64,000 nucleotides of DNA from Prostheceraeus crozeri (Eukaryota > Platyhelminthes > Polycladida > Euryleptidae): positions 189,001 to 253,000 of the forward strand of contig CAJQUW010001115.1 in the NCBI GenBank assembly GCA_907163375.1. Direction: 5' to 3'. Below, piece after piece: positions 47,966-58,373 of this stretch (positions are counted from its first letter, which is position 1; each line of letters opens with the position of its first letter). A program made the position numbers and the translations under genes. Below the pieces are notes generated by a model. The model was not told the DNA's origin and did no database searches. It saw only the letters and a list, made by a program, of their open reading frames with translations.

Positions 47966-49230
47966 CAGGGGTGTGGAAGCGGAGCGAATGCCCGACGATC
48001 GCTCCCGCTTCCGGAAGTGTCAGAATACTAGTGACTGACGCAATTCGCGTGTCAGGCGAGGCGAGGCACTTCTGACTTTTGACCTTTATATGAGTTAAGT
48101 AATGGTTATCATATTTAGTACTTACCCTATTACACTATTACACCTATTACACACCTATTACACTTAATTACAAATTGGCACCTTTATTACGAAATGTAGT
48201 TACTTCTATGAATGAGAAGAACACTTGGTCTACTTATATCGACTACGTAATTCGCAGTGCTTCGCGTCGATTTTTCATTTTGCGGACTTTAAGGCCTCTC
48301 ATGTCCAATGAATTTTTGAAAGAAGTTTATTTTTCGCAAGTCAGATCCTTGATGGAATACTGCTGTCCGGCTTTTATCGGGTTATCAGCCACCGATCAAT
48401 TCAAGCTGGATCAACTGCAGAGGCGATTTCATCGACTTCTCTGCGGCTCAGAGTGTAATTGCAGGTCCCTACCCTCATTGTCCGACCGAAGACACGATCA
48501 GGCTCTTAAAGTTTTGAACAACATGTTCTGTGAGGACCACATACTAAATGACCTTCTTCCCCCTGTTTCGTCATCTGGCCGATTCCTCCTGCCGAAGCGA
48601 CGGACGCTTAAGCTTAGTATGTCATTCATTCCCTACATTTGTGCTTTCTACAATTTGAACTTTAAGCGATGTTGATTTTTCTTTGAATATGCACTCTGTA
48701 ACGATCGATTGCTATTTCCTTGAATATAAACACTTATTATTATTATTCTAATTTTCTCATTATGATGAAAGTGAAGGTGTGTTATCTCACAATACTGGCA
48801 TTCGAAATCAGAAAACCTCAGTATCATCTTATCAATGACAACTTTACACAATGCGGACTGGTGTGTCTTGAGGCAATTTCATTGTAGCATTCTCAAACAC
48901 TCTCTTGGTTGTTTAATATTTTTTCATTACATACATGTTGGGAAAAAATGACGTTTTTATTTCACAATTTCCCAAAGTTCAAAATTTTCAATAAATTTGA
49001 GAAATATTTGACTTTTTGGCAAGTCAAAAAACGCATACAAGTCAGCTAGAGTTTACGACAGAAAATTCGTGGAGACTGGGAAGTGTTAACGTCAGAACCC
49101 ATAACTCGTAAAAAAGTGGAAAATGAAGAAAAAGGGGCCCGAAATAGGGTGGTGTGTAGCCCATGTCCGGTCTCCAAAAATTGGAAGCGGAAGCGGAACT
49201 GGAAGCGGTTGAGTGGAAGCGGAAGCAAAC
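47966..49230 (+). mobile_element. hAT-like element B, copy 2 (GGAAGC-rich), split by a LINE
   Basis: It starts CAGGGGTGTGGAAGCGGAGC and ends near GAAGCGGTTGAGTGGAAGCG. It aligns with 22470-23163 on the opposite strand on both sides of 48208-48749. The CACCTATTACAC word is locally multiplied at 48130-48170. The last bases of the element are lost or diverged, so the right border is approximate. Confidence 0.75.
48208..48749 (+). mobile_element. LINE 3' end (CR1/L2-like) inserted into element B
   Basis: The frame reads SASRRFFILRTLRPL, VYFSQVRSLMEYCCPAFIGL, LDQLQRRFHRLLCG and LKVLNNMFCEDHIL, the C-terminal region after the RT in CR1/L2-like LINEs. It stops after FYNLNFKRC, followed by a short 3' UTR and a (TTA)n tail. 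Comparison with the empty copy at 22470-23163 places the insertion between GTAGTTACTTCT and AATTTTCTCAT. Only the last 150 or so codons were copied, a strong 5' truncation. Confidence 0.85.
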
Positions 49231-49699
49231 TTTGCGTCAACACAGGGCTTAGAGTGGACGAAAGGTCTCGTATTCTGATTTTCACTGTAACTCTGCCTTG
49301 AAATACATGAATCAGTCTTTTGAACTTGTTTTTCTATACAAATCATGTGTTCGCTAGAATATCAATCACAAAATTATTCTATATCTTGAATGAGTTATTG
49401 CGTGCATGGCTGCTCAATCTTCTTACAAAATTATATCATCGAAGAGCGAATATTTGTCTAATTATCTGATAGAGGATAAATTTGGATAGAAATTGATGAA
49501 AATCAGCGTCGTTGCGCTTCATCGGAAACTCTTGCTTATTCGCAGTACCGGTTCAACTACCGAATGCTCCATAGAAATCAAGAAATCGATTGATTGATGG
49601 CAGTGTACGGGTGGACGTTTTCCATTTTGTTATGTTTACCAAAACACATTTTTCTTCACCCACTTGTATATTTGCCAGAGACGATTTAGTAAAAAATAA
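49231..49699. other. No recognised features
   Basis: Unassigned DNA between element B and a SINE. Confidence 0.35.
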
Positions 49700-49909
49700 A
49701 AATTTTTACAAGCCCGACGTTTCGAGTGACCACACTCTTCATCTGAGGAAGAGGTGATTGTACAGTGCTGACATAGTCAGACAGTTGATGGACAGTCGTG
49801 ATGCGTTTTATCCTTCCTGCACACTTCCGTTGACACTCACGGGGCTCGACCACACTATCAAAAGATTGCAAAGTCAAGCACATAGCCACTGTGCTACGGT
49901 GACGGAGAT
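49700..49909 (-). mobile_element. tRNA-derived SINE-1, copy D, with a different tail
   Basis: The minus strand gives TAGCACAGTGGCTATGTGC, GGTCGAGCCCCGTGAGTGTC and GTCAGCACTGTACAATCACC as in SINE-1. The 3' part is GTCACTCGAAACGTCGGGCT then TGTAAAAATTTTTATTTTTT, a conserved SINE/LINE tail type not seen in the other four copies. Confidence 0.8.
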
Positions 49910-50900
49910 GGAAATAAAAATAATATCTAATGGCAATTCTAATAAAGTAATTAAATGATTAATATAGAAATGCATCCCAGCACTTTTAGTCGTTTAAGGC
50001 CCTAGTTTGTTACACTTGTTAGAAAATAATTCAAGTTTTTTTGCAAATATTGAACAATAAAACTGATAATTTCCAAATAAATTCCAATGCCGATAAATAC
50101 CACATTTACAGAAAGGGAAATTTTAAAAAAAGATGCTTTATCTTCAATGAAAGTACCATTGGTTGGATGAAGCTGCATTTAATAGTAGCTACCCTCGACC
50201 AGTAGCCGTGCCGAAGAACAACAGTCTTCGATACTAGCCGTGGCCATTATTCAAAGAAATACAGTATTCTAAATAGATCGGAAAGCCCTCAAAATTTCCT
50301 CGAGCAATAGAGAATATACTATCTCCGGTAAACGGCAATTCAAAAGTTTAGGTTCATACGTAATTTGAATTCAAATCAAAAGATTTTAGAAAGGGTATTT
50401 CATGCAGTAGCTCGATTTTCCCCTTCTTGGTACAGTTCACGGTGCTTATGTGTTATATCCCCACGTTGTACTCAGCTGAGGATAATTCTCATCCGCAGAC
50501 AAAAGCTTATGCAAATCGGACAAGTACATGCACTTTTTGAACTAGTAACTGTTCGTGTAGCGAGATAAGCAGCTTCATCAGACGTGATCTGTTCAGCGCA
50601 TTTGTTAAATCTGTTCTCTCTCCGTCTTCGTCTCCTCGACTACTATTTCGTATCTTCCCAAGACTAACACTCTAACGCACTTTTTGAAGTTAAGTTACAT
50701 ATTATTGTAATAGTGGATGTGGCCTGTGGCATAGGTTGTTATCAATTCACGAGTTGCCGAGAAATGAATTTATTTGTATCTGTGTAGAAAATATCTTCAA
50801 CTTCATGTATCTGAAGCTTTATCACGATTGCGGATTTTAGACATATTTGAAAACGTGGGATATAACCCATAATTAAGACAAGTAATCTGGCAATTGATAA
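49910..50900. other. No recognised features
   Basis: AT-rich DNA without supported genes. Confidence 0.35.
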
Positions 50901-51039
50901 ATTTATCAAATCTCAACAGATGTAACCACCACGAGACATGTTTCGGCCTGTTGGGCCTCATCAGTCGTGGGCAGGTTTGACCCAGCGACGTTGGAGCTAG
51001 AGGACGTGCAAGCGTACCCTCTAACCATAAGGCCACCGG
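50901..51039 (-). mobile_element. tRNA-derived SINE-3, inverted partner 1
   Basis: On the minus strand GGTGGCCTTATGGTTAGAGG and GGTCAAACC mark the pol III boxes, followed by ACTGATGAGGCCCAACAGGC and CGAAACATGTCTCGTGGTGG. It is the inverted copy of 51151-51303. Confidence 0.75.
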
Positions 51040-51150
51040 TAGCGCCTGCGTGAAGCGCCTCAATCTCGGATGCGGTATTAAGTGATTTCAGAAAGCAGTC
51101 CGCCCTCCACGTGCATGCGTTAAAGCAGTGCCTTCCTGGCTAATTCACGC

Positions 51151-51303
51151 TCTCAACAGATGGTCCGGTGGCCTTGTGGTTAGAGGGTATGCTTGCGCGT
51201 CCTCTAGCTCCAACGTTGCTGGTTCAAACCTATCCACGACTGATGAGGCCCAACAGGCCGAAACATGTCTCGTGGTGGTGACATCTGTTGAGATTTGATA
51301 AAC
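51151..51303 (+). mobile_element. tRNA-derived SINE-3, inverted partner 2
   Basis: GTGGCCTTGTGGTTAGAGGG (A box) and TGGTTCAAACC (B box) are followed by the same GATGAGGCCCAACAGGCCG segment as its partner. The copy starts TCTCAACAGATG and carries the exact reverse, CATCTGTTGAGA, near its 3' end. Confidence 0.8.
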
Positions 51304-51451
51304 CCATAATAGTTCACATATTGCCGGCATTTATACATAGCATTTGTACATAACATGCAGGTACCTTCTTGTCTCATAAATAAATCTAAATATCCCCGGA
51401 CAATGAAGTTGTAAATACAATTGAGCGACTTTCATCAATCAGTACGCACTG

Positions 51452-52912
51452 CAGGGTGTCCGCGCAAATTTGAATGAAAATTTCCAGGTGTTTTCCAGGG
51501 ATTCCAGGGTAAAATTCATTTTCCAGGTTTTCCAGGGAAATTTAACAAAAAACGGGGGGGGTTCAAATTTGAAAGAAAATTTCCCGACTTTCTGCAGGGA
51601 AATTTTACTCAAATGCACGCGTCAAATTTAAAAGAAAAATTTCGGGAAAAATCTGTGTCTAAGGAGCTTATACATACCATGAAATTAATATAATTGACGA
51701 AAAAAATTTGAAAAGTGGCGTGAAATTGGTCGAATTTTTAAGGCGCAGGTAATTCCAAATAAAAAATACCAATATATGCATCAGACGTCTACATTCTATT
51801 TCTAGAATAAAATGAAAATATCATCGATAGCAACAAATTTTAAGCTTGCGGATTGAGGAGAACAAAATAGAGAAAGAGTATAACAATCAATAACGAAAAA
51901 TATAGGACTTAACCATAAAATGTATCAATTAACGGAATATCTGTAAATTCCACTCTATAATAAAATGCAGCAAGGTAAACGTCAGAGCGTTGTCATTCAG
52001 ATTAGATCATTTGAACTGAAGCATTGCTGCGTGAATCCGCGGAAGGTGGAAAACCAAGAGCCAGAAAGAGGAACATAATGGTTGAAGTGCTGCATATGCA
52101 TGAGAGTAATCACAATCAGTTTAAGAGAATGACACAGAGAATAATTGACCGAGGAAAGCTCATTGGTACACGACGTGTCGGGAATAATATATCTGTATAT
52201 TGAAAACCTACTTGAAAATGTGTTTGAAAATATTCGATATTAGCCTCGGATCATTCGGAACAAGCCTGGTGCCTAAATGAAGTTTATATGTTCAGCACCA
52301 TTTTGCGTCAGTAGATTCTGCCACACGGCAATCAAGTGTGTAATAGCATTGTAATAGCATAATTTAGGACGTTAATGAGGGAGTTTACAGCTCATAGTTC
52401 GTCATTCCGCACGACGTTGATAACGGAGTTTACGGCTCCTCGTTCCCCATACCACACGACGTTAATGAGGGAATTTACAACTTCTAGTTCACCATACCGC
52501 GCAGCGTTTGTGAGGGAGTTCACAGCTACAGTTCACCATACTGTACAACGATTAGGAGTTCGACAACAGTTCATGGTTGTCGCAGCTCAGTCTCATTCAT
52601 GTTGTATATGTTATGATAGGAGATTCCAGTCACTGAAATATTCTAAAAACAAAATAATTGTAACAAATAAGTAGAGATATGAGGACTAAAATCTTGAAAA
52701 ATAGAAGACACTTCAACCATAGAGTAAGTATGACTTCAACAACTTGCAATTAGTGTTTTAATTAGTCTCAAAATTTCCAGGTTTTCCAGGATTTCCAGGT
52801 TTTCCAGGGTAAAATTTCATTTTCCAGGAGTTTTCCAGGATTTCCAGGTTTTCCAGGATAAAATTCATTTTCCAGGTGTTTTCCAGGTTTTCCAGGGGGC
52901 GCGGACACCCTG
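51452..52912. mobile_element. Non-autonomous element G with a 6-bp target duplication (TTTTCCAGG-rich ends)
   Basis: Ends CAGGGTGTCCGCGC on the left and the same reversed on the right are flanked by the identical 6-bp GCACTG (51446-51451 and 52913-52918). TTTTCCAGG and TTTCCAGG repeat about 5 times inside the left end and about 12 times inside the right end. No transposase is present. The type resembles element A and fits the hAT branch with 6-bp duplications. Confidence 0.9.
52369..52560 (+). repeat. Diverged 45-bp tandem repeat, about 4 units, in frame
   Basis: Units start near ACGTTAATGAGGGAGTTTAC and repeat every 45 bp with 20-30 % differences. They lie in a 99-codon frame (52375-52674) as 15-residue repeats: MREFTAHSSSFRTTL, ITEFTAPRSPYHTTL, MREFTTSSSPYRAAF, VREFTATVHHTVQRL. 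It is inside element G and no protein family is known to me. Confidence 0.7.
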
Positions 52913-52918
52913 GCACTG

Positions 52919-53621
52919 GCGTCTGAATTCATAAATCAGCATCGTATGGCTTCATAGTCATCTCTGTTGCACTTCACCCTCACGATAACAGCATGTAATC
53001 ATGAATCGCCAATACATTTCATTCATCACTGCACGTAAACATCTCGGTCACTTGATGACCTATTTCAAGTTTGGATATAATCCTTTGCTACTGTTTCATT
53101 AATATCATCAGAACTAATAAGCCGATTTAATATTAGGTCACAGACCTGAAATGAAGTAAAGATTAAACGTTATTCATTACGCCATGCTGAGCTTGTGGCT
53201 TTCAAGTGAAGATTAGATGCAAAGGACGGTCAAATGTTGACCATTTCCCATCTACAGTGCAACCTCAACGTACCTTGACATGACCTAACATCTTGGACAC
53301 AGCCTATCCACCGATACACAGCCAATGAGCTGAAGAGTAGGATTTAAGAAACAATGTGAATTTGAAATGTCTTTAAACAAAAAGACTTTATGATTCTTTT
53401 CTTATATTAATCTCATTATTTGCATTGCTTCTTTATAATTCAACAGCCTATTAAATGCATCGGCAACTTCAAAAACTGTTTTGATGTGCGGAATAAAGCA
53501 TCAAGTCCATCTAAACACCGGAAGAATTATGAAAGCTAGGAATGTGTTATTAATACAATTTCTATATAAACTCCTGAGTTTCGGACCTCTGACTTACAAC
53601 CTTGTCCAACAGACAAAAAAA
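52919..53621. other. Mostly unassigned DNA, with a possible exon
   Basis: Apart from 53274-53329 only an acceptor-like TTCATTTCAG on the minus strand near 53147 was seen; the frame after it (VCDLILNRLISSDDINETVA) runs to a stop without a good donor. Confidence 0.3.
53274..53329 (-). CDS. Possible upstream exon of the coiled-coil gene
   Basis: The 56-nt segment lies between the acceptor CCTACTCTTCAG and the donor gtacgttg on the minus strand. Only one phase is open; it reads SLAVYRWIGCVQDVRSCQ and leaves a G. With the AT at the start of 26894-27095 this makes GAT (Asp), giving SCQDEVKLINQKL. The fit of phase is encouraging but would need a 26-kb intron. Chance cannot be ruled out. Confidence 0.3.
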
Positions 53622-53794
53622 TGATGGCCTAGTGTCACTGCTTGGACGGTGCTGACACAGTCAGACTTTAATCGGGAGCGTTGCAGTGCTCTTAGTCCGG
53701 ATGCCCTTCCTGACGACTTCCAGTGACACTTCTGGTGTTCGACCTCTGGACCGAAAGATCGCATAGCCAAGCACTTAACCACTGTGCCACGGTC
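53622..53794 (-). mobile_element. tRNA-derived SINE-1, copy E
   Basis: The minus strand shows CCGTGGCACAGTGGTTAAGT, AGGTCGAACACC and GGAAGGGCATCCGGACTAAG, then GTCAGCACCGTCCAAGCAGT, as in copy A. It lies just downstream of the 3' end of the large LINE. Confidence 0.85.
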
Positions 53795-54031
53795 TACCAG
53801 CCAGTCATTCAAAATTCCCACTTTCAGCAAACAAGATAAGTGTTGGTTTATTCACAATCTGAGTATGAGCAGCATCCTACTTTTTATTTTATTTTATTTT
53901 TTTTATTTATTTATATCAATTTATTGCAAAATGCAAAAGGCTTTACAGGTTCAATTGAACACTTACGTAGAGCCAAAAAAACAAAAGCGAATTTACACAA
54001 AAACTTTGCAAAAAGGTGAAAGGTCAAAAGT

Positions 54032-55585
54032 TCAAAGGCGTGACTTGAAACTGTGCAAAGAGTGGGAAGATATAATGTAGTCCGGGAGAGAATTCCAAAC
54101 ACCGATAATTCTATGAGTAAAAAAATAATTGCGAATATTACAATGATGACGATCAACGGGTTTCAGTTTAAGACGATGACCACGGGTTATAGATTTTGTC
54201 ATAACGAAAAAGTCTTCATAAGGAATGTCAACCAGTTTGTTAATTAATTTGAAAACGAAAACCAGGTCAAAGAAGATACGACGATATTCTAGGGATTGCA
54301 GACCAAGGATCCTTAGACGAGCTCCGTAATCTTCACAGTTGAAGTGACCACGTCGACACACTTGCTTGGTAAAGTATTTTTGCGCTTTCTCCACACGTTT
54401 GATGTCTTTGACCAGATACGGGTTCCAAATCTGAGTACAATATTCGATGATAGGTCGGACGTAAGTGAAATATGCCTTCATGAGAATTTTAGGATCAGTT
54501 AGTGTAAAGCATTTTAACACTAGATAGGCGCGCGATATTGCTTTCGATGAAATGGTTTGGCAATGTAAGGAGAATTTCAAATCATGTGTAAAAATGATGC
54601 CCAGATCGCGAACATCCGAAACCTTTTGGATAAGAGAACCATTCAAATGGTAAGTTTGGTCAATGATGTTACGGCCAAATGTTATGGATTTACATTTGTT
54701 GGGAGATGGAGCTAACTGCCATATATTTGACCATAATGATAACTCATGTAAGGATTCAGTCAGTTCTAAAAAATTTCCGTCGGTACTTTGTTGAAAAATT
54801 TTAACATCGTCAGCGAAAATTCCCAAGTTACAGGAGCCTCTTGCAATGTTCACAATATCATTTATGTATATATTAAACAAAACAGGCCCGATAACCGAAC
54901 CCTGCGGAATACCACTGGTGATGGGAAGAGTCGTAGATAATGATTCTCCAATAAGCACTCTTTCAGACCGATCAGATATAAATTCAGAAATCCATTTCAA
55001 CAGTTCAAAATCAATTCCAAAATGCTTAAGTTTAATTATGAGTTTGCGAATACAAACGGTATCGAAGGCACGAGAGAAATCGATATGAATAACATCAATT
55101 TGATTATTTGAATCAACTGCCGATGTCCACTGATTTAGCGCTTGTAATAGTTGGGTACAAGGAGATCTCATTTTGGAGAATCCATGTTGACTGTCCACAA
55201 GAAGGCTGTTTGAACGCAGATAAAGTGAAAGGACGTCGACAATCATTGATTCCATCACTTTGCAGACGATGCTTGTCAGTGCATCAGGTCGATAGTTAGA
55301 GACCTGAGACCTGTTACCCCGCTTGGGGATCGGAAGGATAACAGATATCTTCCAGTCAATTGGAATAGAGCCGGTCAAAAAAGAGGATTCGAACAAAAGT
55401 TGAAAAGGAATAGCAAGTGCATTAGCGAGATTTTTCAAAAATATTGGTGAAAAACCATCAGGGGAGTACGTAAATTTCGCAGGTAATTGATGCAATTTTT
55501 TAGCAATAGAGTCCAGTGGAAAAACAACTTGATTTAAACCTTCTGAAGTGATATCAGATTGAAAGCGTGGAATAGCATGATCATC
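54032..55585 (-). pseudogene. LINE ORF2, reverse transcriptase part
   Basis: The frame from the first Met (55495) has 487 codons. It contains NYRPDALTSIVCKVME (residues 67-82), HIDFSRAFD (137-145, first catalytic Asp), SGIPQGSVIGP (194-204) and FADD (227-230, catalytic pair in the usual YADD position). DLGIIFTHDLKFS and YVRPIIEYCTQIWNP follow in the thumb and C-terminal part. It ends with VWNSLPDYIISSHSLHSFKS, the normal ORF2 end. This part alone is intact. It copies the element's RNA at a nicked target site, but the rest of ORF2 is out of frame. Confidence 0.88.
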
Positions 55586-55650
55586 TTTGTCTCATCTCGA
55601 AATTGTAAACAGATATCATCACAAATTGTCATGTGCATCATAATCTGTAT

Positions 55651-56866
55651 TCATCCATAATTTGTAATCATCATGATAATCAACGTGTTTTCATTTTTGA
55701 AAAATAAACGTTTCGGACTTCTGACTTCATCCTCAACGAAGACAGAAGCAAAAAAGTTGTTAAATATGTTAGCTTTGATATCATTATCGGCGGCCAAATT
55801 TTCTTTTTCGTCGTATATCGGAGGTATAGCTGTTTCCATCTGTAGTTTTCTTTTCATGAAAGAGTAAAATAACTTCGGGTTCTTGCTATAAATGATATTT
55901 GCTTGAGAAAAGAGTTGACAGCGATTTTGTAATCTCTGCAAGCCATGATATAAGACAACTTGTGTTTGGAATCAAGGTGAATACGACGATAAAGCTTGCG
56001 CTTCTTTAACAGTAGACGACGAATCACTCTCGGATATCGAAAGAGGCGGCGATTAGACTTAAGAGGCATAAATTTCCTGTCATTAATAATATGATTCAGT
56101 GTAGAGCGAATGAAGTCCCAAAAACCTTGCGTTGATTGAGATAATTGAAATACTTCATGCCAATCGATGCTACCCAAATAATTAGTAATGGCTTGGTAAT
56201 CTGCCTTGAAAAAATTCGGAGAGTGGACACGTATCGGTAAATCAGAGGTATCGGTAAATGGAGGAGAAATACTCAAACTCGAAATATGTTTTGGATGCGT
56301 TGTCAGGATTATCTCAAGAGTGTTGAATCCTCTCGTAGCTTCATCTACCATTTGTGTAAGATTAAGTTTCTGGCAAGCAAGGAAAAAAATGTTACTGCAG
56401 GAGTCAGAGATATTCCTGGGAACAGACCAATTAATTTGGGGAAAGTTAAAGTCTCCAATAAAGAATGACACACTTATGGTTTTACAACCATGTTCAGGAA
56501 GTTTGCAGAGGGATTTAACTCTTGTTGTGTCGGTAGTTGCGATTGGCGGAAAATAGAGGCAGAAAAAACGGTACTTTAATGAACCTGATAGTGAAATATC
56601 AATACCAATGACTTCAATATCTGCGAAACAGCTTGGAATTTTAACTGGAGAACACTTTAATTTTTCACGAATATGATGCAACCTCCGCCCAGATAATTCC
56701 TGTCTCTTCTATAGATATTGTAACAGGTACCATCGGCAAGCAGACCATTTGTAATTCTACCATCCAACCACGACTCGGTGATAAAAATAATATCCCACCA
56801 ACCAGTATCAAGCAAAACTGATAGGTCATTCAGTTTGTTGCGAATGGATCTAGCATTGAAGTACAT
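55651..56866 (-). pseudogene. LINE ORF2, endonuclease and linker part
   Basis: YFNARSIRNK and FITESWLDG (from 56866 down) are the start of the APE-like endonuclease, where N and E are metal-binding catalytic residues. In another frame from 56681 IGDFNFPQINW carries the GDxN motif, and SDLPI stands near the place of the SDH motif, whose His is replaced. A third frame (55651-55941) carries the linker with NPKLFYSFMKRK and NIFNNFFASVF, which normally leads into the RT. The frame changes and the altered SDH motif make it inactive. Confidence 0.8.
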
Positions 56867-57044
56867 GCAGCTTAAGGATTTGACGATTTTGGAATTTAAA
56901 TGGAGGATTTGAACAGGATGAGAGCGAAGTAGAATCCAATAATAATGGAGACACTATTTCGAGGGAATCAGAGTATTGTTTTCGTACGAAGGATGAGTAT
57001 ACACTGATAAGCTGGTCGAATTCGATACCACTAAAGGTTACAAG

Positions 57045-57461
57045 TCAAGACAGTTGTTGGAGAATCTTTACACTATCCAAGATAGTGGCATTCTTGAAGA
57101 GATTTCCGTTTTTGATATATATCTTATCTGTGGGCAAAGCAAATGCTCTTTCTTCTTTTAAGCGTTTCCTCAATCGAGCGTTCTCAAGTCGCGTTAATAG
57201 GGGTAAGTCCGGATTTACAAAAACATTGTTGCTAGTCCAAGCAGACTTCTTGCCGATTGTGAAACAGGTATCGATGTCATCTTTCACGAAACCCTGTGTT
57301 GACAGTATACAAATGTCATTGATCTTTGAGGCATCTGTTTTTAGCGTCTGGAACTCATGCACGATTTCATTTTCCGGCACGCCAGTGACTATTAGGTTCG
57401 ATTGACGGCTTTGCAAATCAAATTTTTCAAAAGTTATCTGCTGTTTCGAAATAACATTCAT
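57045..57461 (-). pseudogene. LINE ORF1 remnant (RRM-like RNA-binding protein)
   Basis: The 138-codon frame reads SRQSNLIVTGVPENE early and LENARLRKRLKEERAF later, with DKIYIKNGNLFKNATI near the end. This is the order seen in LINE ORF1 proteins with an RRM-like domain that coats the element's RNA. The part usually found before it, a coiled coil or zinc finger, is missing or lies beyond the frame. The stop after KILQQLS precedes ORF2 by about 180 bp. Confidence 0.7.
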
Positions 57462-58150
57462 TAAAGACTTACTTGGACATTACTTTGCGATAGCCGGAGT
57501 TAAGAAGAGTTGAAGCTGACAATTTACTTTTTGTAAACTGATATGACCAGGCAGTCAGAACAAGACAGTGATGATCGAGGCAGCCGACGTTGACGTCAGT
57601 CTACACCAGGCTTGCCGTGGGAATGGGAATTCCCATGGGAATCTTGCTTCAGGTCATGGGAATTAAATGAAAATTTTGATCACCAAAATAAGATGAATTT
57701 AAATCTTATTTGAAAGTATCAACTCATTTTTGGTTTGCTAAGGTTGTGAGAAAGCGAGAATGCAGGCTGTAGTTGCACTCATCTTACTGGATGACTAGGC
57801 GAAGCCGCTCATGAATGACGCACAGATTGAAGTGAAAATACAACATTTATACATGTACATTGTACAGGTGTGTCTACAGTAAGCAGGCTGTCCTTGTCTG
57901 AAAAAAGGATGATTCTGTCAGGGTGACGAAACACGGGTCGGTAACCATCATCATAGCAATTCTTTTCTTGGCTTATCAATCTTATAAGAAGACTAATATC
58001 GGTCTTGAATGAGAGAGAGAGAGAGAACCTGGATGATGTAATTATCTGTTGAGGCTGTCTGTCAATTCGCATCGTCAACCGACGGGAGGAGAATCAGTAT
58101 CCATGTCAGTGACCGACAGATTCTCTCGCCCTGTGCACTGCATGATCAAG

Positions 58151-58230
58151 TAATAGTTATTGCACAGTACGCCAAGTCGAGCGCGAAGCGCGAGACTTTG
58201 CGTACTGTGCAATAACTAACTTATTCCACG
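58151..58230. repeat. Strong hairpin inside hAT D
   Basis: TAGTTATTGCACAGTACGC pairs perfectly with GCGTACTGTGCAATAACTA, and the inner part AAGTC...GCGCG pairs further with CGCG...GACTT, leaving a tiny loop. The stem is about 32 bp with few mismatches. Confidence 0.8.
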
Positions 58231-58373
58231 AGAACGCAATTGTAGAGGCGCACGCATCTTCATACTTTCATACATACTACATTGTTAAAGTTGGGGAAAT
58301 ACTAACGGCGAAAGTGTCTCTCCATCAATAGTCTCCCCTCACTCAAACATTTTAAAATTGCGTAATGCGGTAT

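Larger units (their letters stand above)
53880..57530 (-). mobile_element. Nearly full-length CR1/Jockey-like LINE, broken
   Basis: On the minus strand one finds in order an ORF1 remnant (57045-57461), an apurinic-type endonuclease (about 55854-56866) and a reverse transcriptase with its C-terminal region (about 54032-55585). It ends with an A/T-rich 3' end (TAAA and AATAAA repeats near 53880-53910). At least three frame changes separate these parts. The 5' end is not defined; a hAT element begins 77 bp beyond. Confidence 0.88.
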
